Shown: one piece after another, positions 8,986 to 15,806 of the stretch
Layout of the letters: each line of letters starts with the position of its first letter
How positions within the stretch are numbered: the first letter of the stretch is position 1
Origin: an uncultured Peptococcaceae bacterium
GTDB taxonomy: Bacteria; Bacillota; Desulfotomaculia; Desulfotomaculales; Desulfocucumaceae
DNA: 20,112 nucleotides
Reading direction: 5' to 3'
Assembly (NCBI GenBank): GCA_958417755.1
Contig: CATZDY010000043.1
Span: forward strand, 1-20,112
Notes under the pieces: model-generated
Databases searched by the model: none
Seen by the model: only the letters and a program-made list of their open reading frames with translations
What the model was told of the DNA's origin: nothing
Position numbers and translations under genes: made by a program

Positions 8986-10812
8986 ATGGAACGAAAACTA
9001 GTCATTTTAATGAAAATTTTGTTGGTTGGGGCAGCCCTTTGGGTTGTCCTATTGTTGGGGTATACTTTGCAGCAAGATAAAAAGCAAAACCAACCTTCTG
9101 ATTTGCAGAAAATCGAATTCATCGGCAATTATCAACCTGAGGGGGTTGAAACCTGGAAAAGTTGGAGGCCCGGGGATTCGGTAAACAATATTTTGTATGC
9201 ATCCGTAACCTTTCAAGGACATTTTGATAAAAACATCCCGGAAAATAAAAAATTGCATTTTTACATATGCCATATAGGCATGGAGCTTTACCAAAATGGC
9301 CAGCTCATTGGAACCCTTGGCAGGCCCCAGGATCTTCCTCCTGGGGCTAAAACCGCAGGCAATGGTTGGCTTAGCTTTACTTCTCCTGGCATTAAGGCCA
9401 CAGATGAAATCACCATACGTCTTTTTTGTTCTTCAAAAGGCAATGTGTTGGGGCTTTATGATTACTTGATGAACGAAATCTATATGGGTGATACTGGGGA
9501 GCTGTTTATGGCTTATATGCCCAGTGAAGGTATGCTGATTGTGCTTGGCGCTGTGATTGTGCTAATGGCTTTGGGAATGAGCGTTGTGTGGATGACCCTG
9601 CGTTTGTTAAAGGTGCCCATGGGGAGTGCGCCTTTGTATCTGGCGTTTTTTATGCTATCCCTGGGTGTATGGTTAATGCTTTTTACAGGAATTATCACTT
9701 TACTCATTCCCTATAACATTGGGTTAAGCCTCATGTATACCATTTTCAGTGGTCTGTGTGGTTTATTTTTCCTTCTGTATATATTGGATTTCATCCATAC
9801 CAAAAAGAGCCGTTTGTTCCTCATGGGCATTGGGTATATGGTCATTGTACAGGTAGTTATATGCACTTTTTTGCAGGCAACGGGCCGGATAGATGGTTAT
9901 GAAGCATCCCAGACGTTTTTACTGAGCAATAGTATTATCATGATTGTATGCATTCTTTTGACAGTGCAGATGGTGCGGGGTAAGAAAATGGAACGCAATT
10001 GGCATATTTTGCCTGTAATATGTGTTTTTGGGGTTTGTGAGCTAGTGGAACTGATAAACTACCTCTTTCCATTGGTCCCTGATACCCATGCTTATATTGT
10101 GGGCACCATTGTTTTTGTCAGCAGCCAATTTGTTTTTATGGTGAAATATCTGCGGGAAAGCATTTTACGGGAAAAACAGGCAAAAGAGTTGGAGAAAGAA
10201 CTGTTGCAAGCAAAAATTAAGGTGATGCTCTCCCAAATCCAACCGCATTTTCTCTTTAATTCCTTGCTGGCCATCCAGCAGCTTTGCGATGAAAATCCCC
10301 AAAAGGCAGAGGCAGCGGTGCGGGATTTTTCCGGTTATTTGCGGAGCAATCTGGATGCCCTGTCCTGTTCCCACCTGATTCCCTTTGCCAAAGAGCTGGA
10401 GCATATTCAACATTATCTTGCTTTGGAACAGGTGGATCCCACAAGTTGTCAAAAGGTCATCTATCAATTGGGAATTGTGGATTTTCGTTTGCCCGCCCTC
10501 ACAGTGCAGCCCATTGTGGAAAATGCAGTGCGTCACGGTCTTGGCACCAAAACCCAAGGGGGCACCATTACCATTACAACAGAAGATACCCTAGAGGCAG
10601 TTGTGATCACCGTATCTGATGATGGAACCGGTTTCGACAGCTCCACCCAAAGACAAAAAGAACGCCGCCATGTGGGCTTGAAAAATGTGGAACTCAGATT
10701 AAAAGCCCAATGTAATGGATACCTGGTGGTGCATAGTACAAAGGATGTGGGTACTACTGTTAAGATGATTATCCCGAAGGGAGAATGTATCCATGAACGC
10801 CATGGTTGTTGA
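8986..10812 (+). CDS. Sensor histidine kinase, LytS/YesM-like with 7 membrane helices
   Basis: A membrane histidine kinase of 608 residues. ATG 8986 is chosen because CGGAG lies eight bases upstream; the earlier TTG at 8962 has no such site. Order: membrane helix near residues 7-28, an extracytoplasmic beta-rich sensor domain of about 150 residues, then roughly seven helices between residues 180 and 390, as in 7TM-DISM sensors. The catalytic part follows: SQIQPHFLFNSL with the phosphorylated His at residue 421, the N box PIVENAVRHG (Asn 513) and the G box DDGTGFD (545-551). This is the HPK7/8-like His_kinase (LytS/YehU/YesM) architecture. Its end overlaps the regulator gene by 20 nt, so the two are surely a cognate pair. 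The ligand is unknown. Confidence 0.9.
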   Translation: MERKLVILMKILLVGAALWVVLLLGYTLQQDKKQNQPSDLQKIEFIGNYQPEGVETWKSWRPGDSVNNILYASVTFQGHFDKNIPENKKLHFYICHIGMELYQNGQLIGTLGRPQDLPPGAKTAGNGWLSFTSPGIKATDEITIRLFCSSKGNVLGLYDYLMNEIYMGDTGELFMAYMPSEGMLIVLGAVIVLMALGMSVVWMTLRLLKVPMGSAPLYLAFFMLSLGVWLMLFTGIITLLIPYNIGLSLMYTIFSGLCGLFFLLYILDFIHTKKSRLFLMGIGYMVIVQVVICTFLQATGRIDGYEASQTFLLSNSIIMIVCILLTVQMVRGKKMERNWHILPVICVFGVCELVELINYLFPLVPDTHAYIVGTIVFVSSQFVFMVKYLRESILREKQAKELEKELLQAKIKVMLSQIQPHFLFNSLLAIQQLCDENPQKAEAAVRDFSGYLRSNLDALSCSHLIPFAKELEHIQHYLALEQVDPTSCQKVIYQLGIVDFRLPALTVQPIVENAVRHGLGTKTQGGTITITTEDTLEAVVITVSDDGTGFDSSTQRQKERRHVGLKNVELRLKAQCNGYLVVHSTKDVGTTVKMIIPKGECIHERHGC

Positions 10813-11584
10813 TGACATGCTGCTGGCTGTAAACAACTTAATCAAAGTGCTTTCCAAGATTGACCCCCAGGGCAGGCAAAAGGGGCTGCTTTGTGCTGGG
10901 GAAGCCTTGGAATATTTGCAAGAAAATCATGTTGACGTTGCTTTTTTGGATATTGAGATGCCTGACATGAATGGTTTGGCGTTGGCCAAAAAAATCAAGG
11001 ATATTCGACCCCAAACCAATATTATATTTGTGACAGGCTATTGTGAATATGCCTTGGAAGCCCACGGCCTGTATGTATCTGGTTTTCTCATGAAGCCTGT
11101 GGTAGAAGAAAAAGTAGTGGAAGCCCTGGCGAACTTGCGCCACCCAATCCGGAAAAGCAAAAAACGAATATGGGTACAGTGCTTTGGTAATTTTGAAGTG
11201 TTTGTGGATGGGAAGCCCCTGGCCTTTAAGCGTAGAAAAACAAAGGAATTATTTGCCTATTTGATTGACCGTAAAGGGGCCAATTGTACAATGGGGGAAT
11301 TGATTGCCGTGCTGTGGGAGGATAAGCCAGATACTGTTTCCCAAAGAAACCAACTTCGCAATCTAATTTCTGATTTAAGGCAAACCTTCAAAAAGGTAGG
11401 ACTAAAAGATGTGATTGTAAAAAGTTGGAATATCCTTTCTGTGGATCCCGGGACAGTGGATTGTGATTATTATGGTTTCCTAGGTTCTGATCCAGTTTGC
11501 GTCAATTCCTATACAGGGGAATATATGACCCAGTATAGTTGGGCTGAAATGACAATGGGATTTTTGTATTCTCAAAACGACTAG
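10793..11584 (+). CDS. Response regulator with receiver and SARP/OmpR-like winged-helix output
   Basis: 263 residues, starting at ATG 10793 with AAGGGAG upstream, inside the end of the kinase gene. The receiver domain (about 1-115) has the acidic pair D7/D8, phospho-acceptor D53 in FLDIEMPDMNG, T81 and K101, so it should be phosphorylatable. After a short basic linker, residues about 125-225 (IWVQCFGNFEVFVDGKPL, then KRRKTKELFAYLIDRKGA) resemble the trans-activation winged helix of SARP/AfsR-type regulators, which bind direct repeats spaced by about one helical turn. The family often carries a further BTAD domain; this protein stops soon after the winged helix. A terminator follows at once. 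It is probably a DNA-binding activator whose target may be the 11-bp repeats downstream. Confidence 0.9.
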   Translation: MNAMVVDDMLLAVNNLIKVLSKIDPQGRQKGLLCAGEALEYLQENHVDVAFLDIEMPDMNGLALAKKIKDIRPQTNIIFVTGYCEYALEAHGLYVSGFLMKPVVEEKVVEALANLRHPIRKSKKRIWVQCFGNFEVFVDGKPLAFKRRKTKELFAYLIDRKGANCTMGELIAVLWEDKPDTVSQRNQLRNLISDLRQTFKKVGLKDVIVKSWNILSVDPGTVDCDYYGFLGSDPVCVNSYTGEYMTQYSWAEMTMGFLYSQND

Positions 11585-11603
11585 ATTGCTGCAAGGATAA
11601 AAG

Positions 11604-11637
11604 CTGCTTGTGGCTAATAAAGCCAGGGCAGTTTTTT
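11604..11637 (+). terminator. Rho-independent terminator after the two-component operon
   Basis: Two stacked stems, CTGC/GCAG (11604-11607 with 11628-11631) and TGGC/GCCA (11611-11614 with 11622-11625), separated by a small internal loop, then six T's at 11632-11637. It lies 20 bases after the regulator stop. Confidence 0.65.
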
Positions 11638-11646
11638 ATCGCCATT

Positions 11647-11668
11647 TTGATACACATTTGATACACAT
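11647..11668 (+). repeat. Tandem 11-bp direct repeat, possible regulator binding site
   Basis: TTGATACACAT occurs twice with no gap. The period is one helical turn, the spacing expected for SARP or OmpR-type winged-helix dimers. It sits after the regulator's terminator and 211 bases before the cyclase ATG. I did not find a third copy elsewhere in the window. Binding is inference. Confidence 0.5.
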
Positions 11669-11879
11669 GATTTTGTATGCTTAAGCTTGTAAAATATCAA
11701 TCCCATTTTCATGAGCATCAGAAGCAATGCGGTTTTACTTCTGGTTTTATTCTTCTTAGCCTTTGACCATTGCAACCAAAATTGAGCATATGGTAATGGT
11801 TGAAACCCGTGTCACTATTATCTGGGAAAAATGGGCCATATATGATGGGATGGTTGCGAATCAGGAAAAGGAGCGGACA

Positions 11880-13559
11880 ATGATGAAATCTATACAGACA
11901 AAATTTATTATTTTAATCTTGGGCTGTGTCCTGTTGTCCTCCATTGTGATAGGCGGGGCAGGGGTAATCAACTCCAAAGATGTAATAGACGAAGATTCCG
12001 CTCAAATTATGAATCTGGTATGCAGTGAGAAAGCAGGGGAGCTGAATGCCATGCTGTCCCGTATTGAACAATCCGTAGAAACATTGTCTGTCTATGCCTT
12101 GGATGAACTTGACAGCGTGGAACAGCTTAAAAATGATAAAACCTATGAGCAAGAGTATACCAAAAAGCTGGAAGCAGTGGCTGTCAATGCTGCTAACAAT
12201 ACAGATGGCGCTATAGCGGTTTATGTCCGCTATAATCCTGAATTCAGCGAGCCTACATCAGGATTATTTTGGAGTAAAACATCTCTAAACGGCGCCTTTC
12301 AACGACTAACCCCTACGGATTTTTCCAGCTACAACCCAGAGGATGTGGAACATGTGGGATGGTACTATATTCCGGTCAGAAATGGAAAGGCAATTTGGAT
12401 GGCTCCGTATTTAAACCAAAATATCAATGTGTATATGATTTCCTATGTAATTCCTATTTACAAGGATAATGAAACCATTGGCGTGGTAGGAATGGATATT
12501 GATTTTAAAGTGATAACAGATAGTGTGGCTGATATGCGGATTTACCAAAACGGTTATGCTTTTTTGGTGGATGAAAAGGCCAATGTGATGTACCACAAAG
12601 AGCTACCCATTGGTGTATCCATGGCAGGTACGGACAGGAGTTTGGTTCCTGTGGTGAATGAGTTTGAGAATGGCACCAGCGGCAGTTCTCTTTTTTCTTA
12701 CCAATGGAAAGGAGAAAATAGAAAATTGGCTTTTCGCAGCTTAGCCAACGGGATGCGGCTGGCAATCACTGCCCCTGTTTCTGAGATTGATGCAGCAAAA
12801 AATAGGTTGATTTTACAAATCACCATTGCAGGATTAACCATTTGCCTGCTATCTATTTTATTAACTATTTTGCTTACCCGGCATATCATCAGACCATTGC
12901 GGGAGCTGAATACAGCTGCCAAGAAAATTGCCAATGGCGATTTGAGTGTTTCCCTGACCCCGCAAACAAAGGATGAGGTGGGGACTCTGGCGGATAGCTT
13001 TCAGCAGACTGTAAACCATTTGCAACAATATATCAGCTATATCAATGGCTTGGCTTACAGGGATGCCTTGACTGGGGTGAAAAACATGACCGCCTATCAG
13101 GATGCCAGTAAACAATTGGAAGAACAGATGCGGGTGGGAAGACCGGAATTTGCCGTGATTGTGATGGATATCAATGGATTAAAAGAAATCAATGATAATT
13201 ATGGACACGATTTTGGCGATATGATGATTATTGATGCCTGTAGGCTGATTTGTAAAACCTTTAAACATAGCCCGGTTTATCGCATTGGTGGGGATGAATT
13301 CGTAGTGATTTTGGAAAATGAAGATTTTACCCATTATCATGAATTGCTGGAACAATTTGAAAAAGAGGTGAAGGAGTACAACCAGAATTCCCGCACAAGC
13401 AGCCAAATCTCCATTGCCCGGGGAATTGCTGTATACAATAGTGTGACGGATCTTGTGTTTGGTAATGTGTTTAAGCGGGCAGATGAAGCAATGTATCAAA
13501 ATAAAGCCATCATGAAGCGTTTATTAAAGGAAAAAGAAGAAGCGTCAAAAAATGAATAG
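11880..13559 (+). CDS. Membrane diguanylate cyclase: Cache sensor, HAMP, GGDEF
   Basis: Makes cyclic di-GMP from two GTP at the membrane. The start is ATG 11880 (a second ATG follows directly) with AGGAG six bases upstream; the earlier in-frame TTG at 11763 has no ribosome site. The 559 residues comprise a membrane helix (about 8-29), a dCache-like extracellular domain with GWYYIPVRNGKAIWMAPY and IGVVGMDIDF, a second helix (about 312-332), HAMP (IIRPLRELNTAAKKIANGDL), then the cyclase domain with DINGLKEINDNYGHDFGD and an intact GGDEF at residues 470-474. The position of the inhibitory RxxD site holds Phe and Ser instead, so product inhibition through a primary I-site is not expected. No EAL domain. 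It follows a terminator, so it is a separate transcription unit, perhaps controlled by the adjacent regulator. Confidence 0.92.
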   Translation: MMKSIQTKFIILILGCVLLSSIVIGGAGVINSKDVIDEDSAQIMNLVCSEKAGELNAMLSRIEQSVETLSVYALDELDSVEQLKNDKTYEQEYTKKLEAVAVNAANNTDGAIAVYVRYNPEFSEPTSGLFWSKTSLNGAFQRLTPTDFSSYNPEDVEHVGWYYIPVRNGKAIWMAPYLNQNINVYMISYVIPIYKDNETIGVVGMDIDFKVITDSVADMRIYQNGYAFLVDEKANVMYHKELPIGVSMAGTDRSLVPVVNEFENGTSGSSLFSYQWKGENRKLAFRSLANGMRLAITAPVSEIDAAKNRLILQITIAGLTICLLSILLTILLTRHIIRPLRELNTAAKKIANGDLSVSLTPQTKDEVGTLADSFQQTVNHLQQYISYINGLAYRDALTGVKNMTAYQDASKQLEEQMRVGRPEFAVIVMDINGLKEINDNYGHDFGDMMIIDACRLICKTFKHSPVYRIGGDEFVVILENEDFTHYHELLEQFEKEVKEYNQNSRTSSQISIARGIAVYNSVTDLVFGNVFKRADEAMYQNKAIMKRLLKEKEEASKNE

Positions 13560-13604
13560 TCTTTAAGCTCAAAAATCCGGGAAAAACAAAAGAGGGCTAG
13601 CTTT

Positions 13605-13700
13605 ATGGATTGCTTAACAGATTGGAAAAGGGTAGTGCAAAAGATTTTTGGGAAAAAACAAGAGAAAAAAGAGAAATTACGATTTGCCCTTAAGAGGTAA
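13605..13700 (+). CDS. Possible 31-residue basic peptide
   Basis: An ATG at 13605 preceded by AGAGGG with an eight-base gap opens a 31-codon frame ending in TAA. The peptide starts MDCLTDWKRVVQ and is then very Lys-rich (12 basic of the last 20 residues). It lies 45 bases after the cyclase stop. The evidence is only the ribosome site and start; a chance frame in a purine-rich spacer is the main alternative. Confidence 0.3.
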   Translation: MDCLTDWKRVVQKIFGKKQEKKEKLRFALKR

Positions 13701-13755
13701 AGAAACATTGTGTTTTACATACAAGCCAATGATATTGCAAACATATGGACGCAGC

Positions 13756-13793
13756 ATCATTAGATAATGATACTCCCTTCAATGCCAGGCATT
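13756..13793. promoter_or_regulatory. Two dyads upstream of the receiver-like gene
   Basis: ATCATTA-GA-TAATGAT (13756-13771) and AATGCC-A-GGCATT (13781-13793) are perfect palindromes 32-69 bases before ATG 13825. They have operator-like shape; no bound protein can be named. Confidence 0.3.
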
Positions 13794-13824
13794 CATTCAG
13801 CAGGGAAAAGGAGCACCATAGAAT

Positions 13825-14160
13825 ATGGTTATTCTTGCCGTAGACCCTCAGCCAAGTGATTTGGAGCACTTGGTCCAATGTTTGAAGTGCGCATATCCGC
13901 AAAGCCGAGTTTTGCCTTTTTCTGATCCTTTGCTGGCCTATCAATATGGATTCAACAATGCTGTGGACGCAGTGTATACGGTCAAGCATATGAAACGGTT
14001 GGACGGGATGGGGTTGGCCAACATGCTCAGAAAAAAGCATCCTGCCATTCAAGTATGCTTTATAACTGGGAAAACAGCAAAACAATCTGCTGTCTTATTA
14101 CAATTCGGACGCTGGATTCACAAACCAATAACCGTCCAAGCCATTTTAGCACCTAATTAA
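13825..14160 (+). CDS. Stand-alone receiver-like protein lacking the phospho-acceptor Asp
   Basis: A 111-residue protein at ATG 13825 with AAGGAG nine bases upstream. It aligns almost residue for residue with the receiver of the nearby regulator: the VDAVYT..HMKRLDG strand matches VDVAFLD..MPDMNG, with Val 53 where that regulator has its phosphorylated Asp 53. The second acid of the pair is Pro 8 (AVDPQ), while Thr 81 and the Lys of IHKP (100) are kept. It therefore has a receiver fold but probably cannot be phosphorylated. No output domain follows. It may work as a protein-interaction decoy in the two-component or cyclic di-GMP circuit, or be a decaying paralogue; the good ribosome site and unbroken frame favour a working gene. 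Confidence 0.7.
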   Translation: MVILAVDPQPSDLEHLVQCLKCAYPQSRVLPFSDPLLAYQYGFNNAVDAVYTVKHMKRLDGMGLANMLRKKHPAIQVCFITGKTAKQSAVLLQFGRWIHKPITVQAILAPN

Positions 14161-14233
14161 AGTAAAATAATTACCGAGAAAATAGGCTTAAGAATGAGGG
14201 GAATACTGGGACTCAAAAAGCCAAGGAAATTTT

Positions 14234-14292
14234 ATAAGGAAGCTCTCCTTATTGTTTAATAGGGTCAATTCAATTGAATTGACCCTATTTTA
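14234..14292. terminator. Hairpin followed by a 32-bp perfect palindrome
   Basis: ATAAGGA-AGCTC-TCCTTAT (14234-14252) is followed by arms 14258-14273 and 14274-14289, which are exact inverse complements with no spacer and are followed by TT. As RNA this is a long stem ending in TATTTT, so it would end transcription from the receiver-like gene; it can act in both directions. A protein or recombination site cannot be excluded. Confidence 0.5.
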
Positions 14293-14491
14293 GTATCAAT
14301 TTAGGGGGAATTGAAAGCTACTTTTTTCTTTTTCTATGTTTCTATTGGATGCCTTTATAGCAAAAGTTTGAGATATTGTCGAATATTAGTATAATTTATT
14401 GGCTATTGTTTGTATGTAATTTATAGAAAATAAATCATTATAGTTACATATACCATCTAAATGTTTTAAAGTGCATATTTTGCTATTGATT

Positions 14492-14520
14492 TTTACTTAA
14501 TTATTAGTTTTTGTTATAAT
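14492..14520 (+). promoter_or_regulatory. Promoter TTTACT-17-TATAAT
   Basis: A -35-like TTTACT at 14492-14497, a 17-base spacer and a consensus TATAAT at 14515-14520 preceded by TGT, giving an extended -10. This is the best sigma-70/SigA match in the window. Expected start near 14527. Confidence 0.55.
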
Positions 14521-14526
14521 ATCACT

Positions 14527-14661
14527 TATAAATGTAATTTGCAAACTAACATTAACCTCATATTTCTTAATTGTTTGCATATGAAGGCAGATCCGTTTTT
14601 TATATAAATTTACTGCAAAGGAATTTATACGCTTCTACATTAAAGGCGTATAGTGTTTTTT
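14527..14661 (+). ncRNA. Candidate small RNA or attenuated leader
   Basis: The segment runs from the expected start of the promoter above to a terminator-like hairpin: TATACGC (14626-14632) and GCGTATA (14646-14652) with a 13-nt loop, then GTG and six T's (14656-14661). A second stem can form between TGCAAAC (14540-14546) and GTTTGCA (14573-14579). The transcript would be about 135 nt with no convincing reading frame. It could instead be a leader whose readthrough serves the intron-derived frame at 14691. Confidence 0.4.
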
Positions 14662-14699
14662 ATTACAAACTGAAGAAAAGGAGAATGGTGATGAGTAGA

Positions 14700-15021
14700 A
14701 AAGTAAGTTGGCCGCGCCGCCGTCTCCGAATGTACATTTGGAAACAGTGGAAGAAACCCAGAACAAGGGTGGAAAACCTGATGAAGCTGGGACTCCCTGA
14801 ATGGAGAGCGTGCGAGGTTGCGTATTCTCGAAAAGCCTACTGGAAATCTGCGAGACACGCCAGTATCCAGATGGCAATCTCTAATAAAAGACTCGATACT
14901 ACAGCATCCTTGACCGGTACGAGTCTCTGCACTTATGTGGTTGAACCGCCGTGTACCGAACGGTACGCACGGTGGTGTGGGAGGTCAGTCACTCAAATAA
15001 TGGGTGACTTCCTACCTGATT
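14700..15021 (+). mobile_element. 5'-truncated group II intron remnant
   Basis: About 320 bases of the 3' part of a group II intron: maturase tail plus RNA domains V and VI. The left limit is where similarity to maturases begins (14700-14712) and is approximate. The right limit is set by the branch-point A at 15014 and the usual 7-base distance to the 3' splice site. Domains I-IV and most of the protein gene are absent. Loss of the 5' part is the typical result of incomplete reverse transcription during retrohoming; deletion is the alternative. Confidence 0.72.
14944..15021 (+). ncRNA. Group II intron domains V and VI
   Basis: Domain V: ACCGCCGTG (14945-14953) pairs with CACGGTGGT (14968-14976) over 9 bp including one G-U; a two-base CG bulge (14966-14967) follows, then a 4-bp distal stem TACC/GGTA with loop GAAC. 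The G-U pair inside CGC (14947-14949) fits the catalytic triad. Domain VI: AGTCAC/GTGACT (14987-14992 with 15004-15009), AGG/CCT and GGG/CCT segments that leave a single bulged A at 15014, the lariat branch point. The 3' catalytic end thus looks intact. Confidence 0.75.
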
Positions 15022-15222
15022 TTTAAGAGTTTACCTTACAAAGCTAAGGAAAAATAAATAAATTTCGATTTTTCCTCCAAGAGAATCAGTAGCACATGGT
15101 ATCCATGGGGTAACTACAGCACAATAAAGTGCTTACTTTTCAATTTTTCCATTTAGACTTATCATTTTCTTGTAACAGGCAAACACAAGGTTGGAGTATA
15201 AGAAATGGATGGAGGAATTCCC
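15022..15222. other. Intergenic region with hairpins before the first flavin-barrel gene
   Basis: It holds a 9-bp stem AGGAAAAAT/ATTTTTCCT (15047-15055 with 15068-15076), a small CATGG-TAT-CCATG dyad near 15094-15106, and AGCAC/GTGCT (15118-15122 with 15129-15133) followed shortly by TTTT, a weak terminator shape. I recognise no riboswitch. Confidence 0.35.
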
Positions 15223-15624
15223 ATGAAAGAAATTGTAATGTTTTTGAGCAATAATCCTGTGCAGTATCTCGCTACTGTTGGTTTAGACGGAAAACCCAAA
15301 AACCGTCCCTTTATGTTTTGTTTTGCTTATCAGGATAAACTGTGGTTTTGCACCAATAACCAAAAGGAAGTTTACCGGGAAATGCAACAGTATCCCTATG
15401 TGGAAATTACGGTTTCTAGTCCAGAATATGCCTGGATTCGTCTGTCCGGCAAAGCGGTGTTTGAAGACAACCGGGAAGTGAAGGGAAAATGCCTGGAAAT
15501 ACCCATTGTCAAAGGCCAGTATCAAACTGCGGATAACCCTATTTTTGAGGTATTTTATTTGGCTGAAGCCAAAGCTGTGCTGGCTGATTTTTCTGGCAAT
15601 CCGCCGAAGGAATACAGTCTTTGA
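15223..15624 (+). CDS. Pyridoxamine 5'-phosphate oxidase-like flavin split-barrel protein
   Basis: 133 residues from ATG 15223 (GGAGG seven bases upstream). The ATG at 15205 adds six residues and also has a GGAG, but relatives begin MKE..FL as here. The opening QYLATVGLDGKPKNRPFMF, followed by DKLWFCTNNQKEVYREM and a WIRLSGKAVF strand, is the pattern of small PNPOx-like FMN proteins of anaerobes, often annotated as pyridoxamine 5'-phosphate oxidase family although they lack PdxH length and are unlikely to make PLP. It probably binds FMN or a related cofactor in the cytoplasm; the substrate is unknown. A strong hairpin follows, so it is not firmly coupled to the next, related gene. Confidence 0.82.
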   Translation: MKEIVMFLSNNPVQYLATVGLDGKPKNRPFMFCFAYQDKLWFCTNNQKEVYREMQQYPYVEITVSSPEYAWIRLSGKAVFEDNREVKGKCLEIPIVKGQYQTADNPIFEVFYLAEAKAVLADFSGNPPKEYSL

Positions 15625-15690
15625 GATTTCCTATGGAATACCTTGGCTTGTGAAGAGCGGATTTTGGATAGGCATTAAACATATAAGATT

Positions 15691-15732
15691 TAAAATACTT
15701 TGCCTAAACCCAGGGCAAAGTATTTTACTAAG
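15691..15732. terminator. Strong hairpin between the two flavin-barrel genes
   Basis: Perfect 14-bp arms at 15691-15704 and 15714-15727 with a nine-base loop; the right arm ends in TATTTTA, providing the T-rich end. By symmetry it can act on both strands. Confidence 0.6.
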
Positions 15733-15740
15733 CTATTTAG

Positions 15741-15759
15741 TGCTAAAATCTTTTTAGCA
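15741..15759 (+). promoter_or_regulatory. Leader hairpin of the second flavin-barrel gene
   Basis: TGCTAAAA-TCT-TTTTAGCA, an 8-bp perfect stem with a 3-nt loop, 47 bases before ATG 15807. There is no T-run after it, so a terminator is unlikely; it may be a leader structure or operator. Confidence 0.3.
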
Positions 15760-15806
15760 GGGAAGCGGTAAAGGTAAGAAAGTAAAAAACAGAGGTGCTA
15801 TCATCC

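Larger units (their letters stand above)
14691..15026 (+). pseudogene. C-terminal fragment of a group II intron reverse transcriptase/maturase
   Basis: The frame from ATG 14691 (AAGGAG seven bases upstream) encodes RRRLRMYIWKQWKKPRTRV, then NLMKLGLPEWRAC and a SRKAYWK motif, which are the thumb/domain X and DNA-binding end of LtrA-type intron proteins. The polymerase domain, including the YADD motif, is missing. In a complete intron the protein normally stops before the sequence that here reads VVEPPCTERYARWC; those last codons are a translation of intron RNA domain V. The 111-residue product would be inactive. The ribosome site is probably fortuitous or belongs to the sequence the fragment is joined to. 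Confidence 0.75.

Noticed and set aside
14571..14690. N-terminal extension of the intron fragment from TTG 14571
   Set aside because: The extra residues have no maturase similarity and no ribosome site; they span the candidate small RNA and its terminator. ATG 14691 is better.
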